64,000 nt of DNA from Blautia sp. BIOML-A1 (GCF_009883055.1 NZ_WWVR01000013.1:29229-93228), one strand, 5' to 3'; shown: positions 27,824 through 36,082, counted from the first letter of the stretch. The notes: generated from the letters alone by a model not told the origin. Made by a program: numbers and translations.

Positions 27824-28498
27824 TTATTTCTCAATTTCTCTGTTGTTGTAAAGTTCCTGCATGTCAGTGATCGGTTTCTGCATGATCTGCTCGATCAGGT
27901 CATCATATTTACCCTCGTGAATCTCTTCCACACGTTTTGCAAGGTGTTCGCTCTTCGGGGCAATGTATTTACCTGTGAGACGTCTTGCCAGAAGACCAAC
28001 CATTGGATGGGAAATACCAGCCGGGCATCTTACGGAACAGCATCCGCAGCTTACACAGTCAAAGGATTCCTCAGCACATTTCTCAAGCTCGCCTCTCTGT
28101 GCATATGCAATATACTGCATTACATTTAAGTCCTGGGTACATGCTTTTGTACATGCATTACATCCAATACAGCTGTAAATTTCAGGATAAAGTTCCATCA
28201 TTACCTGCTGGTTCGGCTGAAGCTCTTCCATGTTGTAAATTCTCTTGTCAGTAGGGAAGAATGGGATGCTTGCCACATACATGCCTTCCTGTACCTGTGT
28301 CTGACAGGCAAGACAGGTTTTCAGTTCGTTATCCCCTTTGATTCTGTAAATGGTTGCACAGGCACCGCAGAATCCATGACGGCAGCCGCAGCCTCTTTTT
28401 AATGTGTAGCCTGCATATTCCATAGCTGTCATAATGGTCAGGTCTGCAGGTACAGTGTATTTTTTACCGAAGAAATATACGTTTACCATATTTTCCAT
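27824..28498 (-). CDS. Fumarate reductase iron-sulfur subunit (FrdB/TfrB-like, no CCG domain)
   Basis: A 224-residue electron-transfer subunit. An N-terminal ferredoxin fold carries a 2Fe-2S motif (GCGCRHGFCGAC, Cys37, 39, 44, 47, with a later CLAC at 62-65). The second domain has two complete 4Fe-4S motifs, CIGCNACTKAC (Cys110-120) and CVSCGCCSVRCP (Cys148-158). Standard FrdB instead has one each of 2Fe-2S, 4Fe-4S and 3Fe-4S, and methanogen TfrB has an extra HdrB-like CCG domain, which is missing here. ATG 28498 is chosen over an upstream TTG. It lies 38 bases after the FlxA-like gene, placing it as the bridge between the Hdr/Flx module and the flavoprotein. Confidence 0.85.
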   Translation of the reverse strand: MENMVNVYFFGKKYTVPADLTIMTAMEYAGYTLKRGCGCRHGFCGACATIYRIKGDNELKTCLACQTQVQEGMYVASIPFFPTDKRIYNMEELQPNQQVMMELYPEIYSCIGCNACTKACTQDLNVMQYIAYAQRGELEKCAEESFDCVSCGCCSVRCPAGISHPMVGLLARRLTGKYIAPKSEHLAKRVEEIHEGKYDDLIEQIMQKPITDMQELYNNREIEK

Positions 28499-28536
28499 GT
28501 TGGGTTGTTCCTTTCTTCTGATTGTCAATTATTTGC

Positions 28537-29391
28537 TTAGTACTCATCCGGTAACTGGTCAATTTCGTCCATTCTGAATACCGGACCATCCTTACATACG
28601 TACTTAGATCCAATATTGCAGCGTCCGCATTTACCAACACCGCATTTCATACGAAGCTCCAATGTTGTATAAACCTGAGTTCTTGTAAATCCAAGCTCTT
28701 CCAGTCCCTGAAGTACGAACTTGATCATGATTGGCGGTCCGCAGACAAGGGCTACTTTATTTGTATCAAAACCGATTTCTTTCAGGTATGTAGGTACGAA
28801 GCCAACATGTCCGTCCCAGCCTTCCTGCTCACGGTCAATGGTCAGGTATACATTTACATCTTTTGCATTCATCCAGACTTCCTGGATCTCTTTTAATTTT
28901 ACAAGATCGTCTGCAGAACGAGAACCGTAAAGAATATCTACAGTACCATAGTCATCCCGGTTGTCCAGCACGTAATTAATTACGGAACGAAGCGGTGCAA
29001 GACCAATACCTCCGGCAATAAACAGAAGATTTTTGCCTTTCAGCTTATCTTCTACCGGGAAATGGTTTCCGTATGGTCCTCGGACTGTGATCTCATCACC
29101 AACCTGAAGGCTGTGCAGATAAGAGGTCAGATCTCCGCATCTTTTGATACTAAATTCCTGATATTCTTTGTTTGTAGGAGAAGAGGTAATGGAAAACATA
29201 CCCTCACTTACTCCTGGTGCACAAACCATTGCACACTGACCTGGCATATGCTCGAAAAGCTTGCCTCCGTCCGGTGCAGTTACGCAGAAGGTTTTTACAT
29301 CCGGAGTCTCCTCATGAATGTCTGTGATCACGCCAACCTGTGGGATCAACGTATCCAGTGTGTAGTTTTTATGACAGGTACATTCGCTCAT
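28537..29391 (-). CDS. flxA: FlxA-like FAD/NAD(P)H oxidoreductase subunit
   Basis: A 284-residue member of the ferredoxin-NADP reductase superfamily (AsrB/PyrK/FlxA branch). An FAD-binding barrel (about 10-115) with FSITSSPTN precedes a nucleotide-binding half with LLFIAGGIGLAPLRSVINYV, DILYGSRSADDL and VALVCGPPIMIKF. C-terminal cysteines in MKCGVGKCGRCNIGSKYVC (about 248-267) bind a 2Fe-2S cluster. In FlxABCD-HdrABC complexes this subunit is the NADH entry point. It overlaps flxB by one base. Automatic tools may call it anaerobic sulfite reductase subunit B, but no siroheme subunit is in this operon. Confidence 0.85.
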   Translation of the reverse strand: MSECTCHKNYTLDTLIPQVGVITDIHEETPDVKTFCVTAPDGGKLFEHMPGQCAMVCAPGVSEGMFSITSSPTNKEYQEFSIKRCGDLTSYLHSLQVGDEITVRGPYGNHFPVEDKLKGKNLLFIAGGIGLAPLRSVINYVLDNRDDYGTVDILYGSRSADDLVKLKEIQEVWMNAKDVNVYLTIDREQEGWDGHVGFVPTYLKEIGFDTNKVALVCGPPIMIKFVLQGLEELGFTRTQVYTTLELRMKCGVGKCGRCNIGSKYVCKDGPVFRMDEIDQLPDEY

Positions 29392-30431
29392 TACTTTTCA
29401 CCTCCATGCTTTTCAAAAGCCTTGATCACCTTCACAATATTCAGTGATGACGGGCATTTTTCCACGCAACGGCCGCATCCCACGCAGGAATACATGCCAT
29501 TATTGTTAGCCGGGAAATAGACAAGCTTATGCATGAATCTCTGACGGAATCTCTGCATCTGGCTGGTACGGTTATTTCCATGAGCCATCATTGTGAAATC
29601 AGAATACATACAGGAATCCCAGCAGCGATAACGTTTTACACCGTGTCCTGTGTCGTAATCCTTGATGTCATAGCACTGGCAGGTAGGACATACAAAAGTA
29701 CAGGTTCCGCATGCCAGGCATGGTTTATATAAAGTCTCCCATACAGGAGAATTAAACTTCTCATCGGTTGCATTTCCATCCCATCCTTCCAGAGAAAGAT
29801 GTGTATATGGAAGCTGCTCTACAATATTATGGATTGCTTCTTTTTCAGCAGAAACCTTTGCTTCATCAGAGGCATCTGCATCTGTAAGAAGGTCTTTAAC
29901 TGCTTCTGTAAGAGCCTGACCTTTTTCACTGATTGCTTTCCAGTAAAGTGTTCCTTCTACCATCCAGACAGCCACATCAGCTGCAGGATCTGCTGCATCT
30001 GTTCCAAAAACCTTACAGAAACAGGACTCCTCCGGTTCATGGCATGCCATTGCAACGATAGTTCCATGGTCTCTTCTTGCAGCATAAAAAGTGTCAATAG
30101 GATCTGCAAGGAAAACCTTATCCAACACTTCCATACCCTTTACATCGCAGGCTTTCATGCCAAATACAACGAAAGGACTGCTTCTAAGCTCTTCCGGTTC
30201 AACAGTCAGCTTCTTTCCATCACGAACGCAGGTATAAAGAGTTTCACTCTGTGGGAAAAAGGCATCTTTACCGGATTTTACGGTTTTCAGTGTATCAAGA
30301 TCAGCCTCTTCTCCTTCATTCCAAAGGCCGAAGTTGGTCTGTCCTGCCTTTTTGATCGGAAGGATCAGATCCTGGCTTTCTGCGATTTTCCGGAATAATG
30401 CTTCCAGATTTTCTTTTTCAATCTTATACAT
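29391..30431 (-). CDS. flxB: FlxB-like 4Fe-4S electron-transfer subunit
   Basis: A 346-residue protein with a long N-terminal domain (about 1-220) and two C-terminal 4Fe-4S motifs: CLACGTCTFVCPTCQCYDIKD near 235 and CVGCGRCVEKCP near 320. Between them is RYRCWDSCMYSDFTMMAHG. It belongs to the family that includes AsrA and hydrogenase/Flx electron-transfer subunits, wiring FlxA's flavin to the next clusters. It lies 3 bases after flxC and overlaps flxA, so the stoichiometry is probably fixed by translational coupling. The flxB label follows the order in the known FlxABCD-HdrABC cluster, which is matched gene for gene here. Confidence 0.8.
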   Translation of the reverse strand: MYKIEKENLEALFRKIAESQDLILPIKKAGQTNFGLWNEGEEADLDTLKTVKSGKDAFFPQSETLYTCVRDGKKLTVEPEELRSSPFVVFGMKACDVKGMEVLDKVFLADPIDTFYAARRDHGTIVAMACHEPEESCFCKVFGTDAADPAADVAVWMVEGTLYWKAISEKGQALTEAVKDLLTDADASDEAKVSAEKEAIHNIVEQLPYTHLSLEGWDGNATDEKFNSPVWETLYKPCLACGTCTFVCPTCQCYDIKDYDTGHGVKRYRCWDSCMYSDFTMMAHGNNRTSQMQRFRQRFMHKLVYFPANNNGMYSCVGCGRCVEKCPSSLNIVKVIKAFEKHGGEK

Positions 30432-30434
30432 ACA

Positions 30435-31409
30435 TTATCCCCTTTCTGCCACTACACCTGGCTCTACATCATCAAATGTAAAGCTGGTCAGCGGGCCTTT
30501 TGACTGGTCATCTGCTCCTGCCTGATATTCGCCGTAGAATGTATCAATATCCTTGATAAACTTACGGTTAAACAGATGAAGCGGAATACCCTGCGGACAA
30601 ACACGGCTGCACTCGCCACAGTCTGTACATCTTCCTGCAACGTGGAATGCACGGATAATGTGGAACATTTTTTCTTCAAAGGAATCCACGTTTGCCTTCT
30701 GGGCACTGTCAAACTTGGTGCTGTCGAACACACATTTACGGCAGCTACAGGCCGGACATGCATTGCGGCATGCATTGCAGCGGATACATTTACTGAGCTC
30801 CTTCTGGAAAAATGCAAAACGCTCTTCCGGGCTCATTTTCTCAATTTTCTCAACTTCTGCAAAACGGTCTGCATCCTTTGTATCCTTGGACTCGCCGATG
30901 ATCTCATCATAGATCATATGCTCTTTTCCTTTGCATACGTGGCAGCGCTCCAGCATTGCCTCCTTGTAGGCTACGGTCTTGTCACCATAGATTGTGGAAA
31001 TATGAAGCTCCTCACAGGCATCTGTAAGCTCTGCTCCGGAAATACTTTTGATTCCCTTGATTCCCATTTCTCGAAGCTTCTCCACATTCAGCTTTCCTTT
31101 GCATCCAACACCAATAATATAGGCCTTTTCACGATCCACGCGATGTTCTTTGATCAGCTGGTTAAAGCTATAGGTATCACAAGGCTTCAGACAGACAAGG
31201 GTTTTTCCCTCTAATTTGGAAGCCTCGATCATCATTTTACTTAAGTTCTGTCCGCAGAAACCATTGTAAACAAATTCATCCAGGCTTTCTGCTGTTTCAA
31301 AATATGCTGCTTCCGGATTGTAAGACAGGTCTCCAGCTTTCCAGCCAAGAACACGCACTACGGTTCCATCAGCCAGCAGTTCTTTTGCACGGGTGATCAG
31401 TTCCTGCAT
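30435..31409 (-). CDS. flxC: FlxC-like 4Fe-4S electron-transfer subunit
   Basis: A 324-residue protein. The N-terminal part (about 1-180; GKTLVCLKPCDTYSFNQLI, YIIGVGCKGKLNVEKL) resembles the FrhB/FdhB type of iron-sulfur flavoprotein domain. The C-terminal half has two 4Fe-4S motifs, CIRCNACRNACPACSCRKC near 210-228 and CTDCGECSRVCPQGI near 262. It is expected to carry electrons between FlxA/B and FlxD. It starts inside flxD (13-base overlap) with GGAGG 7 bases before its ATG. Confidence 0.8.
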   Translation of the reverse strand: MQELITRAKELLADGTVVRVLGWKAGDLSYNPEAAYFETAESLDEFVYNGFCGQNLSKMMIEASKLEGKTLVCLKPCDTYSFNQLIKEHRVDREKAYIIGVGCKGKLNVEKLREMGIKGIKSISGAELTDACEELHISTIYGDKTVAYKEAMLERCHVCKGKEHMIYDEIIGESKDTKDADRFAEVEKIEKMSPEERFAFFQKELSKCIRCNACRNACPACSCRKCVFDSTKFDSAQKANVDSFEEKMFHIIRAFHVAGRCTDCGECSRVCPQGIPLHLFNRKFIKDIDTFYGEYQAGADDQSKGPLTSFTFDDVEPGVVAERG

Positions 31410-31840
31410 CTTAAATCCTCCAATCTGACGTTTTTACCCAAAGAATAAATTTTTTCCACAAACTCATTCATGGTCTGGGAGAATTTTACACCTTCAGCGG
31501 CAGATACCCACTCTACACGGGTACGTCCGTTTTCTACACCAATGAAATCCAGCATGGAGAAAAGAAGGGTCATACGTCTTCTTGCATAATAATTTCCTGT
31601 TGTGTAATGACAGTCTCCCGGATGACAGCCACACATGATCACTCCGTCAGCACCCTTTTCAAAGGCACGGAGGATGAACATTGGATTTACACGGCAAGAG
31701 CATGGCACACGAATAATCTTTACATCAGCCGGGTAGGAAAGACGGCTGCTTCCTGCAAGGTCTGCACCTGCGTAGCTGCACCAGTTACAGCAGAATGCCA
31801 CGATCTTGGGTCTGAATTCTTCTTTTGCTTCTATCGACAT
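31397..31840 (-). CDS. flxD: MvhD/FlxD-like 2Fe-2S subunit
   Basis: A 147-residue protein of the MvhD family, which passes electrons from a hydrogenase or NADH module to HdrA. The pattern FCCNWCSYAGAD (Cys17, 18, 21), VPCSCRVNP (Cys47, 49) and CGCHPGDCHY (Cys70, 72, 77) is characteristic. The ATG at 31840 has GGAGGT 9 bases upstream; an upstream extension read within hdrA is rejected. It overlaps the end of hdrA by 10 bases. No hydrogenase catalytic subunit is nearby, so FlxABC rather than hydrogenase is its donor. Confidence 0.9.
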   Translation of the reverse strand: MSIEAKEEFRPKIVAFCCNWCSYAGADLAGSSRLSYPADVKIIRVPCSCRVNPMFILRAFEKGADGVIMCGCHPGDCHYTTGNYYARRRMTLLFSMLDFIGVENGRTRVEWVSAAEGVKFSQTMNEFVEKIYSLGKNVRLEDLRCRN

Positions 31841-33819
31841 ATTGCATCTACCTCCGCTAAAATCTGTCTGTTGGAGAATCCCTGCAGATCCATTGCTCCT
31901 GATGGACAGGTTACGGTACATGCACCGCAGCCCTGACAAAGAGCATTGTTTACTACTGCAATTCTTCTTGTTTCACGGATTCCGTGGTCATTTACCTGTT
32001 TTTCCTCATAGGAAATAGCACCATATGGACACACATTTGCACACTGAGAGCATCCGTTGCAAAGAAGCTCGTCAGAATGAGCAGTACATGGATTAGTTGT
32101 CAGCTTATCTTTTGCAAGAAGGCCGATTGCCTTTACTGCTGCTGCACCAGCCTGTGCTACTGTTTCCGGAATATCCTTCGGTCCCTGGCATACACCGGAA
32201 AGGAAAATACCAGCTGTAGGAGACTCTACCGGACGAAGCTTTGCATGTGCTTCTGTAAGGAAATTGTTGGTATCAATGCTTGCGGTAAGCATGGTTGCAA
32301 TTTTTCTCACATCCTTATTTGGCTCAATAGCCGCTGCAAGAACTACCATGTCTGCTTCCATATGAATCTGTTTGTTTTCAAGGAGATCAGAAGCCTGAAC
32401 CATAAGAGTTCCATCCGGCTGCGGAATAACCTTTCCAACCTGACCTTTTACATAATTAACACCGTAATCTTCAACAGCTCTTCTATAAAACTCATCGAAG
32501 TTCTTACCCGGAGTACGGACATCAATATAGAATACGGTTACGTTTGTATCCGGATATTTATCGCGGATCAGCATTGCATGCTTTGCAGTATACATACAAC
32601 AGATCTTGGAGCAGTAGCTCTTTCCCCTCTCATCAGAGCAACGACTTCCGACACACTGTACGAATACAATATTCTTAGGAGCTTTTCCATCAGAAAGTCT
32701 CTCAAGATGACCCTTTGTAGGTCCTGCCGCATTCATGATACGCTCAAGCTCAAGGGATGTGATAACATCCTTACTCTGGCTGTATGCATACTCATCATAT
32801 TTATCAAGAGGGATTACATCGAAACCGGTTGCAACTACAATTGCGCCGTATTTCTGTGTAACAATCTCATCCTTCTGCTCATAGTCGATTGCACCTGCTG
32901 CACAAACCTTGGAACAGGCACCGCATTTTCCGGTTTTGAATTTAATACAATTCTCACGGTCAATAACCGGAACATTTGGAATTGCCTGGGCAAACGGAAT
33001 ATAAATAGCACTTCTGTTATTCAGTCCGCGGTTAAATTCATTTGCATTTTTCTTAGATGGACATTTCTCAGAGCAAACACCGCAGCCGGTACATTTACTC
33101 ATATCCACACTTCTTGCTTTCTTACGGATATCAACTGTGAAGTCACCCACAAATCCGCTTACCTTTTCAACTTCACTATATGTATAAATATTGATTTTCT
33201 CATGTGCTGCAGCCTCTACCATTTTTGGAGTAAGAATACATGCAGAACAGTCAAGTGTTGGGAATGTCTTATCAAGCTGTGACATTCTTCCGCCAATACT
33301 TGGAAGCTTCTCAACAATATCAACCTCATAGCCGGCTTCTGCAATATCAAGTGCAGACTGGATTCCTGCGATACCACCGCCGATTACAAGTGCACGTTTT
33401 GTTACAAGACTCTCTCCCGGCTGAAGAGGAGCATCTAAATTTACTTTTGCGATTGCTGCTCTTGCAAGGATCACTGCCTTTAAGGTAGCTTCCTCCATAT
33501 CCTTGTGGATCCAGGAACAATGCTCACGAATATTAGCAATCTCTACCATATATGGGTTTAATCCCGCCTTTGCTGCTGCCTTGCGGAAGGTAGCTTCATG
33601 CATACGCGGGGAACAGGAACATACAACGATTCCTGTCAGATTTTTTTCATGGATGGCATTGATAATTTTTGCCTGTCCAGCTTCAGAACACATATACTGA
33701 TAGTCTTCAGCATGAACGACACCTGGCTCCTTTGCAGCCATTTCCACTACTTTTTTTACATCAACTGTGGCTGCAATGTTGGTACCACAATGACATACAA
33801 ATACACCTATTCTCTGCAC
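31831..33819 (-). CDS. hdrA: Heterodisulfide reductase subunit A-like bifurcating flavoprotein
   Basis: A 662-residue HdrA: N-terminal VFVCHCGTNIAATVDV and VVCSCSPRMHEATFR, FAD-binding ALVIGGGIAGIQSALDIA, HdrA-specific LDCSACILTPKM, then several 4Fe-4S motifs (CTGCGVCSEKCP, CIKFKTGKCGACSKVC, CNGCSQCANVCPYGA, CQGCGACTVTCPSGA). In characterised complexes HdrA's FAD splits electron pairs between a high-potential acceptor and ferredoxin. GTG at 33819, nine bases after GGAGGTG, is preferred; the upstream GTG would contain that ribosome site. No selenocysteine or MvhD fusion is present. It lies between hdrC and flxD. Confidence 0.94.
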   Translation of the reverse strand: MQRIGVFVCHCGTNIAATVDVKKVVEMAAKEPGVVHAEDYQYMCSEAGQAKIINAIHEKNLTGIVVCSCSPRMHEATFRKAAAKAGLNPYMVEIANIREHCSWIHKDMEEATLKAVILARAAIAKVNLDAPLQPGESLVTKRALVIGGGIAGIQSALDIAEAGYEVDIVEKLPSIGGRMSQLDKTFPTLDCSACILTPKMVEAAAHEKINIYTYSEVEKVSGFVGDFTVDIRKKARSVDMSKCTGCGVCSEKCPSKKNANEFNRGLNNRSAIYIPFAQAIPNVPVIDRENCIKFKTGKCGACSKVCAAGAIDYEQKDEIVTQKYGAIVVATGFDVIPLDKYDEYAYSQSKDVITSLELERIMNAAGPTKGHLERLSDGKAPKNIVFVQCVGSRCSDERGKSYCSKICCMYTAKHAMLIRDKYPDTNVTVFYIDVRTPGKNFDEFYRRAVEDYGVNYVKGQVGKVIPQPDGTLMVQASDLLENKQIHMEADMVVLAAAIEPNKDVRKIATMLTASIDTNNFLTEAHAKLRPVESPTAGIFLSGVCQGPKDIPETVAQAGAAAVKAIGLLAKDKLTTNPCTAHSDELLCNGCSQCANVCPYGAISYEEKQVNDHGIRETRRIAVVNNALCQGCGACTVTCPSGAMDLQGFSNRQILAEVDAICR

Positions 33820-33826
33820 TTTTCTC

Positions 33827-34228
33827 TCACCTCCTGTATCTTCTGAATGCACTTACCAGGAGCTGCTGAGGTGTTTCCTCATCGATCAGTTCCGGAATCT
33901 CGTCTGCCTCCAGGTAGTTCTGGCCTCGTTCACGGACAACCAGCTGTCTGGCAGCATCAATCAGTTTTCCTGGTTTTACATCTCTTGGGCAGCGCTCTAC
34001 ACAGGCAAAACAGGAAAGACATTTCCATAAGGATTTGGACTGTGCAAGTGCGTCTATATCGCCATTCTGTACATAAGTTACAAACTGGTGAGGTTTAATG
34101 TCCATTTCATTAAATGCAGGACAGGTTGCGGAGCATTTACCGCATTTCATACATTTCAGGGGATTTACTCCTGAAATCTCTTTGATTCTTTCAGCTGCAT
34201 TCTGGGCATTTCCATATGTATAAGCCAT
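33827..34228 (-). CDS. hdrC: Heterodisulfide reductase subunit C-like ferredoxin
   Basis: A 133-residue two-cluster ferredoxin: CMKCGKCSATCP (Cys26, 29, 32, 36) and CLSCFACVERCP (Cys70, 73, 76, 80). HdrC carries electrons from HdrA to the HdrB active site. Its start codon overlaps the hdrB stop by one base and hdrA follows 7 bases later, a tightly coupled hdrBCA order. Confidence 0.94.
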   Translation of the reverse strand: MAYTYGNAQNAAERIKEISGVNPLKCMKCGKCSATCPAFNEMDIKPHQFVTYVQNGDIDALAQSKSLWKCLSCFACVERCPRDVKPGKLIDAARQLVVRERGQNYLEADEIPELIDEETPQQLLVSAFRRYRR

Positions 34229-35022
34229 TACTTCGCCACCTCCTCTTTTACTCCAAGAGCTTCTGCAAGAAGTTCTGTAAAATAGTAAACAGGAAGAGCA
34301 CCATTTCCGTTCTTTCTAAGATTATACATACAAAGAGGACAGGCTGTGATCAGCATGTCTGCTTCGAACCCTTTTGCACTGTCCATGATCTTTTCACACA
34401 TGTTCTGTGCCATATCTTTTTCCTTCAGGGAAATATAACCGCCGCAGCACTCATTGCGGTATGGATAAATAACCGGTTCTGCTCCAAGAGCACGGATGAA
34501 CTCTTCCATGATAGTCGGGTTTTCCGGATTATCAAATGCCATGATCTTTCCCGGTCTTAAAAGAAGGCATCCATAATAAGCACCGATTTTTTTACCCTTT
34601 AACGGATTGACAACTTTCTTCTTGATTTCATCAAATCCTACTTCATCACGAAGAACCTCCAGATAATGAAGGACATTTGTCTCTCCTTCATACGGGGCAT
34701 CCAGTTTCAGATAATTGTTTGCTCTTGTGCAAATATCTTCCACATTTTTCATGTCATCGTTCACACGTTTAAGCACATGATGACAGGCTGAACAGACTGT
34801 GATCAGATCCTGTCCTTTTTCTTTTGCATCATTTAAAGCACGGACGGAAGAAAGCTTGGTGGCAATCTCGTCGCTGCCAAGGGGATATACTCCGCCGCAG
34901 CACTGCCAGTCTTTGATCTCTTCCATTTCGAAGCCCAGTGCTTTTGCAGAAGCTCTGGCATATTCATCCAGATCTTTTGCTTTATTCTTCAGGGTACATC
35001 CTGGATAATAACTGTACTTCAT
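34228..35022 (-). CDS. hdrB: Heterodisulfide reductase subunit B-like (two CCG domains)
   Basis: A 264-residue protein with two complete CCG cysteine motifs: Cys9, Cys41-42, Cys77, Cys80 (Cx31CCx34CxxC) and Cys152, Cys192-193, Cys228, Cys231 (Cx39CCx34CxxC). In methanogens these bind two noncubane 4Fe-4S clusters that cleave CoM-S-S-CoB. Because all ligands are kept, the site should assemble, but the host is not a methanogen and the acceptor must differ: either a thiol-disulfide or, as the downstream genes suggest, the fumarate reductase iron-sulfur subunit. ATG 35022 has AAGGA 8 bases upstream. Confidence 0.92.
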   Translation of the reverse strand: MKYSYYPGCTLKNKAKDLDEYARASAKALGFEMEEIKDWQCCGGVYPLGSDEIATKLSSVRALNDAKEKGQDLITVCSACHHVLKRVNDDMKNVEDICTRANNYLKLDAPYEGETNVLHYLEVLRDEVGFDEIKKKVVNPLKGKKIGAYYGCLLLRPGKIMAFDNPENPTIMEEFIRALGAEPVIYPYRNECCGGYISLKEKDMAQNMCEKIMDSAKGFEADMLITACPLCMYNLRKNGNGALPVYYFTELLAEALGVKEEVAK

Positions 35023-35045
35023 GCTTCTTTTCCTTTCTTGCTCAG

Positions 35046-35098
35046 GCAAAGTGGAACCCGACTTATCGTTTTTAAAAAAGAAGTCGGGGTATCTTTGC
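35046..35098. promoter_or_regulatory. Stem-loop between mdh and hdrB
   Basis: Inner arms CCCGACTT/AAGTCGGG and outer arms GCAAAG/CTTTGC enclose a loop of 16 bases with a T/A run. It lies just after the malate dehydrogenase stop and just before hdrB. There is no U run after the stem on the minus strand, so it looks like an RNA processing or stabilising element, or a leaky terminator, instead of a full terminator. Confidence 0.5.
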
Positions 35099-35106
35099 TG
35101 GTATTA

Positions 35107-36054
35107 TTAAAGCTCGATCTGTGCGATTACTTCTTTTAATGCTTCTGCACTCTTCTTAAGAAGTGCTACTTCCTCATTGTTCATACGCATCTGGACTTTT
35201 CCCTGAATTCCATTTGGTCCTACAAGAGTAAGGGTGCTAAGGCATACATCTTCGATTCCATACTCTCCATGAAGCATAGAGGATACAGTTGCAAGAGAAT
35301 CAGAGGCAGCCAGAATCAGACCAACCAGCTGACAAACAGTTGCAGATACTGCATAGAAGGTCGCACCTTTCTTTGCAATAACCTGTCCGCCGGATTTCTG
35401 TACATATTCCAGCATAGCTTCTTTGTCTAATGGTTCTATTTCCTTGCCATACGCTTTCATTTCTTCGTAATATTCATCTGTGCTCAGACCGGAAATGTAA
35501 GCACTTGTCCATGGAATAAAGGAAGTGTCACCATGCTCACCAAATACATAAGCATGGATATTTCTCTGTGCAACTTTAAAGTGCTCGGAAAGTCCATAGC
35601 GAAGTCTGGCTGTGTCAAGGATGGTTCCGGATCCCATGATCTGATTCTCCGAAAGACCGGAAATCTTGGTAAATACATAAGTCATAATATCTACCGGATT
35701 ACTTACGATGATATACTTTGCATTTGGAGCTTCTTTTACAATCTGAGGAGTAATGCTCTTCAGAATATTAACATTTGTCTGAGTAAGTTCAATTCGGGTC
35801 TGCCCAGGTTTACGGGCAATTCCGGATGTGATGATTACAATGTCGGAGTCTTTTGCATCTGCATAATCTCCTGCGGTCAGGGATACGGGACTTCTGAAGC
35901 AGGTTCCCTGCTCAATGTCCATAACCTCTCCTTCCACCTTTTCTTTGTTGATGTCAATCAGAACAATCTCAGAAGCAATCTCATCATGTGCCAGTGTATA
36001 GGCAATTGTAGATCCAACGCTTCCAGCTCCGATAATAGTAATTTTGCTGCTCAT
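35107..36054 (-). CDS. mdh: Malate dehydrogenase (LDH-like family)
   Basis: A 315-residue NAD-dependent 2-hydroxyacid dehydrogenase. The fingerprint IGAGSVGSTIAY and acidic LIDIN (Asp34) specify NAD(H). The substrate-discriminating residue in GIARKPGQTR is Arg81, the malate dehydrogenase signature; lactate dehydrogenases have Gln at that place (NQKPGETR). Catalytic Asp147 and Arg150 (DTAR) and His174 (GEHGD) are present. It reduces oxaloacetate to malate. It is the promoter-proximal gene of the fumarate-reduction unit, supplying substrate to fumarase at the far end. Automatic annotation as L-lactate dehydrogenase should be treated with caution. Confidence 0.85.
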   Translation of the reverse strand: MSSKITIIGAGSVGSTIAYTLAHDEIASEIVLIDINKEKVEGEVMDIEQGTCFRSPVSLTAGDYADAKDSDIVIITSGIARKPGQTRIELTQTNVNILKSITPQIVKEAPNAKYIIVSNPVDIMTYVFTKISGLSENQIMGSGTILDTARLRYGLSEHFKVAQRNIHAYVFGEHGDTSFIPWTSAYISGLSTDEYYEEMKAYGKEIEPLDKEAMLEYVQKSGGQVIAKKGATFYAVSATVCQLVGLILAASDSLATVSSMLHGEYGIEDVCLSTLTLVGPNGIQGKVQMRMNNEEVALLKKSAEALKEVIAQIEL

Positions 36055-36082
36055 AATAAACTCCTTTCATGGGGTTTGTGGG

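Noticed and set aside
28537..30431. Anaerobic sulfite reductase subunits A and B (asrA, asrB)
   Set aside because: The two proteins do belong to the same superfamilies, but the adjacent genes are FlxC/FlxD/HdrA/B/C and a fumarate reductase, with no siroheme subunit in the unit. The order matches FlxABCD-HdrABC exactly.
31831..35022. Methanogenic heterodisulfide reductase acquired with methanogenesis genes
   Set aside because: No coenzyme M/B or hydrogenase genes are nearby and all neighbours are bacterial core genes; Hdr-like sets are common in non-methanogenic anaerobes.
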